Below are positions 25,533 through 33,637 of a stretch of 64,000 nt of DNA, in pieces (position 1 is the stretch's first letter; every line of letters starts with the position of its first letter). The translations under genes were made by a program, and so were the position numbers. Below the pieces are notes generated by a model. It did not search any database. It had not been told where the DNA came from and worked only from the letters and a program-made list of their open reading frames with translations. This DNA comes from Streptomyces tsukubensis. GTDB taxonomy: Bacteria > Actinomycetota > Actinomycetes > Streptomycetales > Streptomycetaceae. The DNA lies in assembly GCF_009296025.1 (NCBI RefSeq), contig NZ_CP045178.1, positions 5,580,001 to 5,644,000 on the forward strand, in the 5' to 3' direction.

Positions 25533-26337
25533 AGACGTCCCGTGGAACCCGGCCCCGGCCCAGGGCCCGAGCCTGCGGATCGTGATCGCCGACGACAACC
25601 CGGTCGTACGGGCCGGGCTGCGAGCCCTGCTTGAGGACCGCACGGACATCCGGGTCGTCGCGGAGGCGGCCGACGGCGGCCAGGCCCTGACGCTGGTCGC
25701 CCACCACCGCCCCGACGTGGTCCTCCTCGACGTACGGATGCCGGGCGTGGACGGCATGTGCGCCCTGCCGAGGCTGGCGCGTACGGCGCCGGTGCTGATG
25801 CTGACGTACAGCGCGGAGCCGGCCCTGATCCAGCAGGCGCTGCGGCTCGGAGCCGCCGGATATCTGGTCCACGGCGAGTTCACCGCGCCCCAACTCGTCG
25901 CGGCGGTACGGGACGTGCGGGGCGGACGTGCCACGTTCACCCCGTCCGCACGGGACGCATTGCCCACGGGGGGCCGCCCGGAGATGCCAGGCGTCTCGAA
26001 TCGGCCCGGACCCTCGCGAAATGCTTCGCACTTGCAATCATCTGTGCCAGAGTCTTTCCCGGAGCGCTCCCGCCTCCGCGGGGCCCCTTCGCGGACGGCC
26101 GCTGCGTCGCCCCAACCCCGCTTGAGTGAAAGGGAGGTGGAGGTGATGGACCTGATCGCTTCGGGTATGAGCAACCGGCAGATCGCCGCCACCTGCTTCA
26201 TCAGCGAGAAGACGGTCAAGAACCACATCAACCGCATCTTCGCGAAACTTCACAGTGCGACCCGGAGCGAAGCGATCGCCCTGTGGCTGGGCACGACCCA
26301 TGCCGCACTACGCATGGGGGCGGCTCCTCATGCGTAA
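25513..26337 (+). CDS. LuxR/NarL-family response regulator, tad-associated
   Basis: A 274-residue regulator. The receiver domain has IVIADDN and the phospho-Asp in LLDVRMPG. The usual conserved Lys at the end of strand 5 is replaced by His (GYLVHGEF), which may alter phosphorylation response. A 70-residue linker, richer in A/T codons, leads to a LuxR-type helix-turn-helix (LSEREVEVMDLIASGMSNRQIA, SEKTVKNHI). The ATG lies seven bases after GGAGG, inside the kinase gene. It should control pilus gene expression together with the kinase. Confidence 0.85.
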   Translation: MREKNTEDVPWNPAPAQGPSLRIVIADDNPVVRAGLRALLEDRTDIRVVAEAADGGQALTLVAHHRPDVVLLDVRMPGVDGMCALPRLARTAPVLMLTYSAEPALIQQALRLGAAGYLVHGEFTAPQLVAAVRDVRGGRATFTPSARDALPTGGRPEMPGVSNRPGPSRNASHLQSSVPESFPERSRLRGAPSRTAAASPQPRLSEREVEVMDLIASGMSNRQIAATCFISEKTVKNHINRIFAKLHSATRSEAIALWLGTTHAALRMGAAPHA

Positions 26338-26432
26338 ACCCCGTGGTTGGGCCCACGGGCCCTCGCCCGCGCCCCCTTCGGCCACATACGTTCCCCTCAC
26401 CGTAGGTCCGGCCGCACCCGGAGGAGACCACC

Positions 26433-26672
26433 GTGGCACGCAAATCCCTGACACGAACAACCGCCCGCCTGCACATCGCCCTGACCCACCTGCCCCACAC
26501 TCTCGCCGGCCGCACGCGGGGGGCGGGGCGGGACCGGGGAGCGGGGTTCGTGGAGTATGCGGGGCTGATGATTCTGATCGCGGGGATCTTCGTGCTGATC
26601 AATGGCTTGGGGCTGGCGGGGCAGATTTCGGGAGCCATCGGCGATGCGGTGGACAAGGTGACAGGCGGCTGA
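26433..26672 (+). CDS. Flp-type major pilin precursor
   Basis: A 79-residue prepilin. A basic leader ends RGAGRDRG, followed by AGFVEYAGLMILIAGIFVLI, the class III Flp motif with Glu at +5 and Tyr at +6 after the cleaved Gly, then a short tail. The mature pilin would be about 45 residues. The GTG start follows GGAGGAG by six bases. It is the likely pilus subunit of the cluster. No prepilin peptidase gene is in this window. Confidence 0.8.
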   Translation: MARKSLTRTTARLHIALTHLPHTLAGRTRGAGRDRGAGFVEYAGLMILIAGIFVLINGLGLAGQISGAIGDAVDKVTGG

Positions 26673-27283
26673 GCCGACTCGGAGTACCGCGCGACCGAGG
26701 GCAGACTCTCCCCATCTACATTTGGATGGCGGGGATTCTGCTCTTTGTTGCTTTTGGCTTCTTCGCTTTCGCACAAGCAGCAGTCGCCAGAAACGGGGCT
26801 CAATCAGCCGCCGATGCGGCTGCCCTTGCCGCAGCACAGGCCAGCCGAGACGAACTTGTCGATGGGCTCGGGGGTGCGATCGGCGCCGGGGGCGATGGCT
26901 GGCTCGGTTGGCTCGACGGTACGCGGGGTGTCGGCGGACAGGTTCAGGCTGCGGCGGGCCGACTGGCCGCGGCGAACGACTCGCACATCGTCGGCGGGGT
27001 GCAGGCGGTGTTCGTGGACGCGTATCCCGGTTACCACGTACAGGCCGAGACGAATTACACCGTGGGTGAATCGATAATTCCGGGGACTGAATCACGACAG
27101 GCGACGGCTGATGCGACCGCCGTGATAAAACCGCGCTGCGATGTGGATCCAGACGCCGATCCTACGAAATCAGTGGTATTCGCATGTGACGGTGGAGAGA
27201 TTTTCGACCTGGACCGCAAGGATTTCGACGTGGCCGATCTTCCCGATGCCTCGGTTCTGTTCGCTGTGCATTTGGCCGACTGA
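26669..27283 (+). CDS. TadG/TadE-like pilus assembly protein, probable CTG start
   Basis: A protein of about 204 residues. Near the N-terminus DRGQTLPIYIWMAGILLFVA is a TadG-type membrane segment, followed by QSAADAAALAAAQASRDEL and a soluble domain. No ATG, GTG or TTG exists in frame between the Flp stop and the motif. A CTG at 26669 overlaps the Flp stop (CTGA), mirroring the ATGA contacts in this operon, with AAGG about ten bases before it. An ATG at 26726 would cut the motif. Codon third positions are noticeably more A/T-rich than in the tad core, especially toward the end, so this gene may have a different origin. Confidence 0.65.
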   Translation: MSRLGVPRDRGQTLPIYIWMAGILLFVAFGFFAFAQAAVARNGAQSAADAAALAAAQASRDELVDGLGGAIGAGGDGWLGWLDGTRGVGGQVQAAAGRLAAANDSHIVGGVQAVFVDAYPGYHVQAETNYTVGESIIPGTESRQATADATAVIKPRCDVDPDADPTKSVVFACDGGEIFDLDRKDFDVADLPDASVLFAVHLAD

Positions 27284-27311
27284 TGGAACGACGACGGAAG
27301 GACTCGCACCG

Positions 27312-27917
27312 ATGAATGTTCGGCGCCAGGTGAGGGCTCGTCGGGCACTGACCACCGTTGCGATCCCGGTGGGGCTCGCGCTTGCCCTGGTGGGCTGTGG
27401 CAGCAGTGATGGGGATGATTCTCCGCAGGCGGCAGATCACTCGAAGATGTCGGCCACAGCGAAGGAGAGCCCTGGCGGATCCGACACGGGCAAACCGGAG
27501 CAGGGTGGAGGTTCTGATTCGTCACTGAGTGAAAGCCGGGCCGGGGACTTGACGGTCAGTATCAAGTCGGCCGTCCGTGACGCGGGCGGTTTCGTGACGG
27601 TCTCCGGGAAAGTGACCAACGGCGGGTCGGAACGCTGGATGGCTGAAGACTGGATCGGTGACGAGAAGGAACTCGGAGGGAACGCCTCATCCGTAGCCGG
27701 CGCGTCCCTCGTGGACAAAGAGGGCAAGAAGAAATACCTGGTCCTCCGTGACACGGAGGGGCACTGCCTCTGCACGCGGTTTGTCGGAGGTGTGCGTGGA
27801 GGCCAGACCGTCGACTGGTTCGCCCAGTTCCCCGCACCCCCCGAAGGCACCACAAAGGTCGACTTCCAGGTCGGTGCCATGCCCCCCGCCTCCATCGACA
27901 TCTCCGAGGGTGAGTGA
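27312..27917 (+). CDS. tad-associated lipoprotein of unknown function
   Basis: A 201-residue secreted lipoprotein. A basic start and hydrophobic core end in the lipobox LVGC. A Gly/Ser-rich linker leads to a beta-rich domain (GDLTVSIKSAVRDAGGFVTVSGKVTNGG) that looks like an immunoglobulin-type fold. Two Cys are in HCLCTRF. The ATG at 27312 follows GAAGGA. It shares the A/T-richer codon use of the TadG-like gene before it and is followed three bases later by the OmpA-like gene, so it belongs to the operon. Its role on the cell surface is unknown. Confidence 0.7.
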   Translation: MNVRRQVRARRALTTVAIPVGLALALVGCGSSDGDDSPQAADHSKMSATAKESPGGSDTGKPEQGGGSDSSLSESRAGDLTVSIKSAVRDAGGFVTVSGKVTNGGSERWMAEDWIGDEKELGGNASSVAGASLVDKEGKKKYLVLRDTEGHCLCTRFVGGVRGGQTVDWFAQFPAPPEGTTKVDFQVGAMPPASIDISEGE

Positions 27918-27920
27918 CCC

Positions 27921-28598
27921 ATGCCACGCACACGTCGGGCAGGGCGGGCGGGGCGGGGCGTGCCCGTGGTGGCCGTTGTCGCTCTGCTCGGGAGTCTGGT
28001 CGTCGGCGCCGGCCGGTCCGCCGCCGCCGATGGCGACGAACCGAGCGTGCCCCCCGGCAGCACCACGACCTCACCACCCCCCAAGGTGGACAACGACAGC
28101 CCCGGCCTGAAACTCGCCGACGGCGCCACCCTCGCCCCCGCCAAGGTGCTGGACATCAAATCCGTCGTGGAGGACCTGGGCGGCGAGGAACGCCGTGAGG
28201 ACACCAACACCGACGTCAAATTCGCACTCCAGGCCGAAGTCCTCTTCGACAAGGACGAGTTCGGGATCACTCCGGCGGCGACCTCCCGTATAAAGGCCAT
28301 CGCGGACGAGGCGAAAGCGCAGAAGGCCAGCAATGTGCGGGTGTTCGGGTTCACCGACAACCTCGGCTCGTACGCGCACGGCAAGACCCTCTCGAAACGC
28401 CGGGCCGACGCCGTCCAGAGCGAACTGGCCGACGAACTCGGCGCGGATGTCACCTTCGAGGTACGCGGATACAGCGAGGACTACCCGATCGCCGACAATT
28501 CCTCCGAGGAAGGCCGTAAGAAGAACCGCAGGGTGGAGGTCTCCTTCCCGAGGGGCGCGGGAGCCGAGCAGCCGAGCGAGGAGTCGAGTACGAGCTGA
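27921..28598 (+). CDS. secreted OmpA-family protein
   Basis: A 225-residue protein. It has a basic signal peptide (VVAVVALLGSLVVGAGRSAAA), a Pro/Thr linker, and a C-terminal OmpA-like domain (residues 105-210). The domain has LFDKDEFGITP, VFGFTDNLGS, LSKRRADAVQSEL and KNRRVEVSF, the residues that bind diaminopimelate in peptidoglycan. It could tether the pilus base to the cell wall. It is the last gene of the tad-linked operon; a gap of about 110 bases follows. Confidence 0.82.
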   Translation: MPRTRRAGRAGRGVPVVAVVALLGSLVVGAGRSAAADGDEPSVPPGSTTTSPPPKVDNDSPGLKLADGATLAPAKVLDIKSVVEDLGGEERREDTNTDVKFALQAEVLFDKDEFGITPAATSRIKAIADEAKAQKASNVRVFGFTDNLGSYAHGKTLSKRRADAVQSELADELGADVTFEVRGYSEDYPIADNSSEEGRKKNRRVEVSFPRGAGAEQPSEESSTS

Positions 28599-28706
28599 CC
28601 CGGCGGCCAGAGCCCGAGCCGAGCCCGGTCCCGTCCCGGGGCCGCACCCGCTCCCGCCCCGAAAAACGATTCGCCCCCCAAACCGCCCGATGCGAAGATC
28701 GATCCC

Positions 28707-29480
28707 ATGGCACCCCGCACCCACCGCACATTCGACGCCCTCGTCGCGGAGGCCGAGGCGGCCTCTGTCGACGGCTGGGACTTCTCCTGGTTCGAGGGCC
28801 GCGCCACAGAGGCCCGGCCGTCCTGGGGGTACGCCCGGTCGATGGGGGAGCGCATGGCACGGGCCACCGCCGCGCTCGACATCCAGACCGGCGGCGGCGA
28901 GATCCTCGCGGGCGTCGCCGAGCTGCCGAAGCTGACCGTCGCCACCGAGGGCTGGCCGCCCAACGTGGCCAAGGCCACCGAGTTGCTGCGGCCGCGAGGC
29001 GTGGCGGTCGTCGCCGACGAGGAGGAGCCACCGCTGCCCTTCGCCGACGGGACCTTCGACCTGGTGGTGAGCCGGCACCCGGTCAGGACGTACTGGGACG
29101 AGATCGCGCGGGTGCTGAGTCCGGGCGGCCGCTACTTCTCGCAGCAGGTGGGCCCGTCGAGCGTGTTCGAGGTCGTGGAGTACTTCCTCGGCCCCCAGTC
29201 CGAACAGACGCGGAACTCCCGCCACCCCGATCAGGCGCGCGCCGCCGCGGAGAAGGCCGGTCTTGAGATCGTCGACCTGCGGTCGGAGCGGCTGCGGATC
29301 GAGTTCTTCGACATCGGCGCCGTCGTCCACTTCCTCCGTAAGGTCATCTGGATGGTTCCCGGCTTCACCGTCGAGGAGTACCGGCCGCGCCTGGCCGAGC
29401 TGCACCGCGAGATCGAGGCTGAGGGCCCCTTCGTCGCCCACAGCACCCGTTTCCTCATCGAGGCACGCAAGCCGGCCTGA
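28707..29480 (+). CDS. SAM-dependent methyltransferase
   Basis: A 257-residue class I methyltransferase. The Rossmann motif I is loose (LDIQTGGGEIL). Motif II/III has VVADEEEPPLPFADGTFDLVVSRHPVRTYWDEI and the later motif is VLSPGGRYFSQQV. WFEGRATEARPSW near the start is typical of a Streptomyces subgroup. The substrate is unknown. It is a stand-alone gene after the tad operon. Confidence 0.75.
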   Translation: MAPRTHRTFDALVAEAEAASVDGWDFSWFEGRATEARPSWGYARSMGERMARATAALDIQTGGGEILAGVAELPKLTVATEGWPPNVAKATELLRPRGVAVVADEEEPPLPFADGTFDLVVSRHPVRTYWDEIARVLSPGGRYFSQQVGPSSVFEVVEYFLGPQSEQTRNSRHPDQARAAAEKAGLEIVDLRSERLRIEFFDIGAVVHFLRKVIWMVPGFTVEEYRPRLAELHREIEAEGPFVAHSTRFLIEARKPA

Positions 29481-29769
29481 CGGCTGGGCGGCGCCGGACC
29501 GTCGACCCCGCTCCGTCGGCCGACCGGGTGGCCGCCGCGTACTGAGCCCCGCCGGGCTTGTCCGGCCTTGTCGCCCGCAAACTCAAACCGCCGGAATTCG
29601 CCAAAAAAGCCGATGTCGGCGAGTGGCGCCGTCCCGCCCGTCCCTACGCGCCCCGTCACGTGGTCGGCCATCCGCTGCCGAGCCCAACTCGGGAGGGTTC
29701 AGGCGAATCGCCCGCCGGTGGGTGGCTTGAATCCGCATTGTTACCCCGCCGCCCTCGTCCGGCCGCCGT
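29481..29769. other. 289 bases without a clear gene
   Basis: The gap follows the methyltransferase and precedes the T-box-like element. It contains more A/T than its surroundings and short frames without codon bias. I see no promoter or repeat I would defend. Confidence 0.4.
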
Positions 29770-29855
29770 TTTTCGCGTAAGTTCGGACCAACAAAAATTC
29801 GCGTGAGCAAAGTAACGCGAGTGGTACCGCGCGGTGGAGGGGGCCGCGCGGTGCC
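29770..29855 (+). promoter_or_regulatory. T-box-like riboswitch element without a downstream synthetase gene
   Basis: AGTGGTACCGCG at 29820-29831 matches the core T-box sequence (AGGGTGGTACCGCG consensus), which binds the tRNA acceptor end. It is preceded by an A-rich linker (CAACAAAAATTCGCGTGAGC) and followed by a 9-bp stem, ACCGCGCGG (29826-29834) with CCGCGCGGT (29844-29852). Actinobacterial T-boxes usually precede ileS. Here the next gene is on the other strand. The motif is visible; the assignment needs a covariance search. Confidence 0.4.
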
Positions 29856-29915
29856 AGAAGTCGCACTCCGGGCGCGGTCCGTCCGCCGCCCATCCGCCCG
29901 TGAGGCGTGACCGGT

Positions 29916-30620
29916 TCACTCGTGGAGCACTATCCGCGCTCCCGGACCGACGCCCCAGCCGGCCAGCGCACCCGCCTCCGCCTCCAGTACGTGCCTGGCG
30001 CGCACGCGGGGCAGGCCGATCCGGCCCGGCCGCATGGTCCGTACGGCGAGGACGTTCAACCGCCGGTCCAGGTAGGCCACATCGATGGCGAACCGCATCC
30101 CCAGGGTGTGCACGCTGCTCGCCGGGCTCAGTAGGAGTGCGCCCGTGATCCCGTCGCGCCCCAGCAGCCCCTTGGCCCGCGCCCCCGCCGAGTCCGCGAT
30201 CTCCAACGGCACGGTCCCCGCGACCGTACTGGCCGCCCAGGACGCACCGGCCGCCCAGGACGCACCGGCCGCACGGGACACCCCGGCCGCACGGGACACC
30301 CCGGCCGTACGAGCCGTATCACCCGCACCGGGCATTCCGCCCGCACCGGGTACTCCGCCCGCACCGGGTACTCCGCCCGCACCGGGTACTCCGCCCGCGC
30401 CGGCCGAGGTGTGCGAACGGGGCGAAGTGTCCGCCGGATCCGCCCCGTCCGTCCTGTCTGTCGTATCCGGCGCGTCCGCTGTGCCTCGCACGTCCGCCGT
30501 ACGTGACACGTCCACCGTCCCCGCCACCGCCGTCACGCTGAAAGTCGCCACCCCGGCGACCGTAGTGGTGGTCGACCGTCGGCGCGCCCCTTGTGTCAAT
30601 CCGGGACTCGCCGGTCCCAC
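29916..30620 (-). CDS. DUF192-domain protein with repeat-rich N-terminal extension
   Basis: A 234-residue frame. Residues 135-234 form a DUF192 domain (TVPLEIADSAGARAKGLLGR, SVHTLGMRFAIDVAYLDR, RHVLEAEAGALAGWGV). DUF192 proteins are small and often secreted, function unknown. The first 135 residues are low-complexity, with GAGGVP and AAGVSR repeats from 18-bp DNA units, and have no clear signal peptide. The true start could be nearer the domain, but no convincing internal ribosome site was found. The gene converges with the methyltransferase. Confidence 0.65.
   Translation of the reverse strand: MGPASPGLTQGARRRSTTTTVAGVATFSVTAVAGTVDVSRTADVRGTADAPDTTDRTDGADPADTSPRSHTSAGAGGVPGAGGVPGAGGVPGAGGMPGAGDTARTAGVSRAAGVSRAAGASWAAGASWAASTVAGTVPLEIADSAGARAKGLLGRDGITGALLLSPASSVHTLGMRFAIDVAYLDRRLNVLAVRTMRPGRIGLPRVRARHVLEAEAGALAGWGVGPGARIVLHE
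30235..30400 (-). repeat. 18-bp minisatellites in the DUF192 gene
   Basis: Two adjacent families of 18-bp units: a GCACCGGGTACTCCGCCC type (encoding GAGGVP) near 30330-30400, and a related GCACGGGACACCCCGGCC type near 30235-30310. Both keep the reading frame. Confidence 0.75.
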
Positions 30621-30764
30621 TCGGGGGGCCCGATTCTGCCCAAATGGACCACCCCGAGAGGCCCAGTACAGAAAAACGGCAGAAACGGGCGGGTAAGTGC
30701 CCTAAAGGACCGGAAACGCACAGCCCCGAGTCGCCGTTTGGTCTCGGAGAGTAGTTGTGGCACG

Positions 30765-30855
30765 CCGATGCACCCAACATCCCTCACGAAGGGTTATGGT
30801 GGAAACCCCCCCTCGGGCCGGTCCGTATCCCCCCCCCCACGGACCGGCCCGTTTT
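30765..30855 (+). ncRNA. 6C small RNA
   Basis: The sequence has the two C-runs that name this actinobacterial RNA. The first (C x7, 30806-30812) follows a CACC...GGTG outer stem around the small hairpin CCCT-CACGA-AGGG (30781-30793) and GGTGGAAA. The second (C x10) is the loop of a perfect 13-bp stem (30814-30826 with 30839-30851), followed by TTTT, an intrinsic terminator. In Mycobacterium tuberculosis the homologue B11 lies next to the tad-like genes, and here too the RNA is beside a tad cluster. The 5' end is approximate. Its targets are not visible. Confidence 0.72.
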
Positions 30856-31035
30856 CTGTCTCCGCCAAGGAGCCAGGGGAGGGGGGCGAGCGTGAGGCGG
30901 GGCGAGGCAGGAACCCGGTCCCACCCCCGGGCGTCCGCCCCCCGTCTCACGCGCTCACCCGATCGGCGCCGAGCCCCGCCGAGGCCGCCCCGCGCACGAC
31001 GCCACCCCGCCGGAAACCTGGCCGCGGACCGTCAC

Positions 31036-31097
31036 CAGCCCAGTCCGGCCCAGCCCAGTCCGGCCCAGCCCAGTCCGGCCCGGCCCAGCCCAGTCCG
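31036..31097. repeat. 15-bp tandem repeat, three copies plus a partial
   Basis: Three exact CAGCCCAGTCCGGCC units (31036-31080), then CGGCC and a fourth partial copy. It lies in the gene-free stretch between the 6C RNA and the aldo/keto reductase stop. The other 300 bases of that stretch are GC-rich with no gene seen. Confidence 0.8.
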
Positions 31098-31211
31098 TGA
31101 CCGTCAACACGCCGGACCGTCAGCATCCCCCGACCGCCACCCGTCCCGGACCGTCACCAGTCCCGGGACCGTCACCGCCCCCCGGCCTCGTCAAGTCACC
31201 GGGCCGCGGCC

Positions 31212-32219
31212 TCACCAGTCCAGCGTCAGCGCGTCGATCGCCGTCAGCTCGTCGTCGGTGAGCTTGGGCCCTTCGAGGGCGCCGACATTGTCGTCGAGCT
31301 GCTTCGTGCTCGACGCCCCGATCAGCGCCGAGGTCATCCGCTCGTCCCGCAATACCCACGCCAGGGCGAGCTGCGCCAGGGTCTGCCCACGCCCGGCGGC
31401 GATGTCGTTCAGCGCGCGCAGCTTGCGCAGCGCCTCCTCGGAGAGCGCGTCAGGATCGAGCGACTTGCCCTGGGTGGCCCGCGAGCCCTCGGGGATACCC
31501 CGCAGGTACTTGCCGGTGAGCAGGCCCTGGGCGAGCGGGACGAAGGAGACGCAGCCCATGCCGGCCGCCTCCAGGGTGTCCAGCAGCCCGTCGTCCTCGG
31601 TCCAGCGGTTGATCATCGAGTAGGACGGCTGGTGGATGAGGGCGGGGACGCCCATCTCCTTGAGCAGCCGGGCCGCCTCCGCGGTCTGCGCCGAGTTGTA
31701 CGAGGAGACTCCCACGTAGAGCGCCTTGCCCTGCCGTACCGCCGAGGCCAGCGCGCCCATCGTCTCCTCAAGCGGAGTCTCCGGGTCGAAACGGTGCGAG
31801 TAGAAGATGTCGACGTAGTCGACGCCCATCCGCTCCAGGGACGCGTCCAGGGACGACAGCAGGTACTTGCGTGAGCCCCCGTCGCCGTACGGGCCCGGGT
31901 GCATGGGGTATCCGGCCTTGGTGGAGAGGACCAGCTCGTCGCGGTGGCGCGCGAAATCCTGTTTCAGCAGCTTCCCGAAGTTCAGCTCGGCCGAGCCGGG
32001 CGGCGGCCCGTAGTTGTTGGCCAGGTCGAAGTGGGTGATGCCCAGATCGAACGCGTGGCGAAGAATCCCGCGCTGCGAGTCGAGAGTGCGGTCGTCCCCG
32101 AAGTTGTGCCACAGGCCGAGCGAAACAGCGGGCAGCCTCAGGCCGCTACGCCCCGCGCGGCGGTACTCCATCGAGTCGTACCGGCCCTCAGTCGCAGCGT
32201 AGAAAGCGTTGTCCGTCAT
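31212..32219 (-). CDS. aldo/keto reductase (YghZ/GpR-like)
   Basis: A 335-residue NADPH-dependent aldo/keto reductase. Catalytic residues are visible: Asp in THFDLANNYG with Tyr five residues on, Lys in VLSTKAGYPM, and His in IFYSHRFDPETP. The C-terminal LIGASSTKQLDDNV binds the NADP phosphate. The closest characterised relatives are E. coli YghZ (L-glyceraldehyde 3-phosphate reductase) and the K+-channel beta-subunit group. It is monocistronic and divergent from the isoprenyl synthase gene. The substrate here is not determined. Confidence 0.87.
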   Translation of the reverse strand: MTDNAFYAATEGRYDSMEYRRAGRSGLRLPAVSLGLWHNFGDDRTLDSQRGILRHAFDLGITHFDLANNYGPPPGSAELNFGKLLKQDFARHRDELVLSTKAGYPMHPGPYGDGGSRKYLLSSLDASLERMGVDYVDIFYSHRFDPETPLEETMGALASAVRQGKALYVGVSSYNSAQTAEAARLLKEMGVPALIHQPSYSMINRWTEDDGLLDTLEAAGMGCVSFVPLAQGLLTGKYLRGIPEGSRATQGKSLDPDALSEEALRKLRALNDIAAGRGQTLAQLALAWVLRDERMTSALIGASSTKQLDDNVGALEGPKLTDDELTAIDALTLDW

Positions 32220-32345
32220 GGGGTGAGGCTACTTCAGCGCCTCCCGACCCCCCGATGGGATCCCCTCCGTGCAGCGGTATGGTGTCGCCTTCGGGGACTG
32301 CCTGCGGGACTGTTTATCGCACGTTGCACGGAGAGGCTGACAGAC

Positions 32346-33107
32346 GTGAACCTGCGCGACCTGGTGTACGGACTCTACGCGCGCCGGGTGGAAGGCCGCC
32401 TCGATCACGACGGGGTACCCAAGCACATCGGCGTCATCCTCGACGGCAATCGCCGCTGGGCCAAGGCCTCGGGCGGCACGGCCGCGCAGGGCCACCAGGC
32501 GGGCGCGGAGAAGATCGAGGAGTTCCTCGGCTGGTGCGCGGAGACGGACGTCGAGGTCGTCACCCTGTGGATGCTCTCCACCGACAACTTCGACCGCCCC
32601 GAGTCGGAACTCGTGCCGCTCCTCGGCATCATCGAGGAGTCCGTACGCACCCTCGCCGCCGACGGCCGCTGGCGCGTCCACCACGTGGGCACCCTGGACC
32701 TGCTGCCCGAGCGCACCCAGGCGGTCATCAAGGAGGCCGAGCAGGCCACCCACGACAACACCGGGATACTCGTCAACGTCGCCGTCGGCTACGGAGGCCG
32801 CCAGGAGATCGCCGACGCCGTACGCTCGCTCCTCCTCGACGCGGCCAAGAAGGGCACCAGCTTCGAGGAACTGGCCGAGAAGGTCGACATCGACCTCATC
32901 TCCGAACACCTCTACACCCGCGGCCAGCCCGACCCGGACCTCGTCATCCGTACCAGCGGCGAGCAGCGGCTCTCGGGGTTCATGCTCTGGCAGAGCGCCC
33001 ATTCGGAGTACTACTTCTGCGAGGTCTTCTGGCCCGCGTTCCGCAAGGTCGACTTCCTGCGCGCCATGCGTGACTACGCCGAGAGGCACCGCCGCTTCGG
33101 CGGCTGA
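32346..33107 (+). CDS. uppS: isoprenyl (polyprenyl) diphosphate synthase, cis-type
   Basis: A 253-residue cis-prenyltransferase that lengthens an allylic diphosphate with isopentenyl diphosphate to make the lipid carrier for cell-wall synthesis. Motifs are GVILDGNRRWAK with the catalytic Asp, NVAVGYGGRQEI, and the C-terminal RTSGEQRLSGFMLWQSAHSE. The GTG at 32346 has GAGAGG about nine bases upstream. Streptomycetes usually have two or more such enzymes, so this copy may make a shorter prenyl chain. The chain length cannot be read from the sequence. Confidence 0.88.
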   Translation: MNLRDLVYGLYARRVEGRLDHDGVPKHIGVILDGNRRWAKASGGTAAQGHQAGAEKIEEFLGWCAETDVEVVTLWMLSTDNFDRPESELVPLLGIIEESVRTLAADGRWRVHHVGTLDLLPERTQAVIKEAEQATHDNTGILVNVAVGYGGRQEIADAVRSLLLDAAKKGTSFEELAEKVDIDLISEHLYTRGQPDPDLVIRTSGEQRLSGFMLWQSAHSEYYFCEVFWPAFRKVDFLRAMRDYAERHRRFGG

Positions 33108-33460
33108 GCCCCCGCGGGATTCCGCGTCGGGTACCGCGTGAACATCGCCTGCCCGGCGCCTTTTTCGACCCGGCGTCCGGTCGGAACGCGACAGCGGACA
33201 ACCACCTCTTCTGGCCCCGTAGCTCTGCGCACGGTGTGACTCGGCGCGACTGCCGCAGTACCTGTCACCCCTCGTTCACTTGTGTGTCGACATATGCCAA
33301 CGCATGGCTGTGCTTGTTCGCGGGAATATCCCTTCCAGGCCGGTATCCGATCCACGGATATCGGATCTCAGTGGGCGGTACGGTGCCGTCCGCCCGGGAG
33401 GCCCTTTGCACCAGGACGACTGTGCGACGCGTACACGCCCCGCGGAGACATCCGGGGGCC
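33108..33460. other. 353 bases without a clear gene, A/T-richer
   Basis: The gap after the isoprenyl synthase gene is visibly less GC-rich. It has an imperfect palindrome around 33341-33372 (GGTATCCGATCC / GGATATCGGATC). This could be part of the control region or a structured leader for the downstream genes. No frame shows Streptomyces codon bias. Confidence 0.4.
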
Positions 33461-33637
33461 GTGGCAGAGCCGGACGTGACAACCGTCGCGTACGCAGCCT
33501 CCCCGGAGGCAGGCGCCACGGCCGCACACACGCCGGACGCACACGCCGGGAGCGCACACGCTCGCGGGACGCGGATCCAGGACGCGCAGGCGTTCGGTAT
33601 CCGGGCCCCGGACACCGTCGCCCCGAACGCGAAGTGA
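33461..33637 (+). CDS. possible small ORF upstream of phoH
   Basis: A 58-codon frame from a GTG ([18 protein letters not shown]...) to TGA with mostly G/C or A in the third position, stronger than in the overlapping frames. It has a weak purine-rich ribosome site (GGGGG directly before). Ala/His/Thr-rich, no domain. The whole gap could equally be an untranslated leader. Confidence 0.25.
   Translation: MAEPDVTTVAYAASPEAGATAAHTPDAHAGSAHARGTRIQDAQAFGIRAPDTVAPNAK

Noticed and set aside
28071..29441. Long minus-strand frame opposite the OmpA-like and methyltransferase genes
   Set aside because: Both plus-strand genes have clear motifs; the shadow has no domain.
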